A DNA stretch of 62,497 bases from UBA2219 sp964612075 (GTDB taxonomy: Bacteria; Desulfobacterota; Deferrimicrobia; Deferrimicrobiales; Deferrimicrobiaceae). The notes beneath the pieces are model-generated. The model was not told the origin of the DNA, searched no databases, and worked only from the letters and a program-made list of their open reading frames with translations. This document shows, in pieces, positions 61,543-62,497 of the stretch. The translations under genes were made by a program, and so were the position numbers. The stretch is from contig CAZTFC010000009.1 of the NCBI GenBank assembly GCA_964612075.1, positions 1-62,497 on the forward strand, read 5' to 3'. The first letter of the stretch is position 1, and every line of letters begins with the position of its first letter.

Positions 61543-62497
61543 ATGCGCATAGATTGCATCTCCGGCGACATCCGCACGGTCAAGGCGGACATGATCGTGG
61601 TGAACCTCTTCGAGGGCACCGCGAAGCCAGGCGGCGCGACCGGCGCGGTCGACGCCGCGATCGGGGGTTCCATCGCGGCCGCGATCCGGGGGGGGGATTT
61701 CGACGGCAAGCTCGGCGAGTCCTTCTTCCTTCGGCCCGGCCGCGGCGTTTCCGCTCCCCGCGTGCTCGTCGTGGGGCTCGGAAAAAAGGAGAAGTTCACC
61801 CCGGACGTCGCGCGTCAGGCGGTGCTTCCCGTGTTCAAGGCCGCGAAGAAGATGAAGCTTTCGACCGTCGCGTCCATTGTGCACGGCGCGGGCGTCGGCG
61901 GGCTTTCCCCGGAAACGGCCGCCCGGTTCTGCGCGCTCGGCGTGGCGCTGTCGTCGTTCGAGTACGACCGGTTCAAGGAGCAGAAGGGGCACCGCCTTTC
62001 CCGTTTCCTGTTCATCGAGCGGGACGCGAAGGCGCTTCCGGCCTTGCGCGCCGGCGTTTCCCACGGCGGGAAGCTGGGAGATGCGATCAACTGGGGGCGC
62101 GCGCTGGTCGCGACGCCGCCCGCGGACCTTCGGCCCGACGACCTGGCCAGGGCCGCGAGGAAGGTCGGCGCCGGGCTCGAACCCCGCGCCGCCGCCAGGA
62201 TCCGCGTGCGGGTGCTGGGCGTGCGGGAGCTTGCGGCTCTCAAGGCCGGCGGGATCCTCGCCGTGGGGAAGGGGAGCCAGGCGCCCCCTCGGCTGATCAC
62301 AGCGGAATACCGCGGCGGGCCCGCGGGAGGGAAGTGGACCGCGCTGATCGGCAAGGGCGTTACGTTCGACACGGGCGGGATCTCCCTCAAGAAGTGGGAA
62401 GGGATGGAGAAGATGAAGTACGACATGGCCGGCGCCGCCGCTATGCTTTCGGCCGTCCGCGCCTGCGCGGCCCTCGGGGTCCGCAGGAACGTGGCGG
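61543..62497 (+). CDS. pepA: Leucyl aminopeptidase (M17), partial
   Basis: Two-metal aminopeptidase that removes N-terminal residues from peptides in the cytoplasm; PepA also acts as a DNA-binding protein in E. coli. The 318 residues present hold the N-terminal macro-like domain (1-150) and the start of the catalytic domain. NWGRALVATPPADLRPDDLA lies near 184, and LIGKGVTFDTGGISLKKWEGM near 270 has the metal-binding lysine and aspartate and is followed by KYDMAGAAAML. The NTDAEGRL signature lies past the window edge, so the gene is cut at its 3' end. The ATG follows AAGGAG. Confidence 0.93.
   Translation, partial: MRIDCISGDIRTVKADMIVVNLFEGTAKPGGATGAVDAAIGGSIAAAIRGGDFDGKLGESFFLRPGRGVSAPRVLVVGLGKKEKFTPDVARQAVLPVFKAAKKMKLSTVASIVHGAGVGGLSPETAARFCALGVALSSFEYDRFKEQKGHRLSRFLFIERDAKALPALRAGVSHGGKLGDAINWGRALVATPPADLRPDDLARAARKVGAGLEPRAAARIRVRVLGVRELAALKAGGILAVGKGSQAPPRLITAEYRGGPAGGKWTALIGKGVTFDTGGISLKKWEGMEKMKYDMAGAAAMLSAVRACAALGVRRNVA

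Overview
The window is a gene-dense, strongly GC-rich stretch of a diderm (Gram-negative) bacterial chromosome. Envelope genes (lolA, bamD, a lapB-like gene, mlaEFD, rfaE2), type IV pilus retraction (pilT) and the gene orders rplU-rpmA-obgE-proB-proA-nadD-rsfS and recA-pilT-recX-alaS point to a deltaproteobacterial (Desulfuromonadota/Geobacter-like) lineage. That placement is inferred from gene order and content; no rRNA is present. No phage, integrase, transposase, CRISPR array or defence locus was found, so this is mostly core chromosome. Coding DNA is packed tightly, with many 4-base ATGA/GTGA/TTGA overlaps, and starts other than ATG (GTG, TTG) are frequent.

Layout. 1-2223: tRNA-Leu(CAA), pyk, cvpA. 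2227-4612, minus strand: thiS-thiE-thiC behind a TPP riboswitch and an intrinsic terminator. 4765-16009, plus strand: alr, mlaE-mlaF-mlaD, purH-purD-purE, a DUF89 phosphatase-like gene, a tsaC/Sua5-like gene, a DUF1015 gene and a TrmN6-like methyltransferase. 16183-16641: dciA, then on the plus strand an MltD-like lytic transglycosylase. 18616-27060, minus strand: one 11-gene cluster from a near-consensus promoter: rplU, rpmA, obgE, proB, proA, nadD, rsfS, a lapA-lapB fusion, comF, a nitrilase-family amidase and rfaE2. 27194-28189: an orphan flavoprotein. 28190-28740: non-coding DNA with a large inverted repeat and a second copy of a dispersed hairpin repeat. 28741-34291, minus strand: moxR, DUF58, tgpA-like transglutaminase, comM/yifB. 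34384-41549, plus strand: radC, plsC, rnj, ftsK, lolA, rimO. Then dksA-like (+), and mltG and ruvX (-). 43620-45178: P1-family peptidase and a small HEAT protein. 45189-48173, minus strand: a HEAT protein and an HD-GYP protein that share an N-terminal module. 48225-55084, plus strand: pgpA, pncC/cinA, thpR, recA, pilT, recX, alaS. 55098-56542, minus strand: bamD and a TPR gene. 56701-61335, plus strand: a complete branched-chain amino acid ABC transporter, livK-H-M-G-F. 61327-61518: a palindromic intergenic element. 61543 to the end: leucyl aminopeptidase, cut off by the window edge.

The most notable points are: (i) a compact mlaEFD operon without mlaA/B/C nearby, whose MlaD carries a long helical stretch and a C-terminal beta-strand-rich region that may be an outer-membrane barrel, as in a one-protein trans-envelope lipid bridge; (ii) rsfS, whose best start is an AUC codon behind a good ribosome binding site, and comF, which has no ordinary start after the preceding gene; (iii) a LapA-LapB fusion inside the ribosomal-protein operon; (iv) a shared N-terminal module in adjacent HD-GYP and HEAT proteins; and (v) three kinds of structured non-coding repeat.
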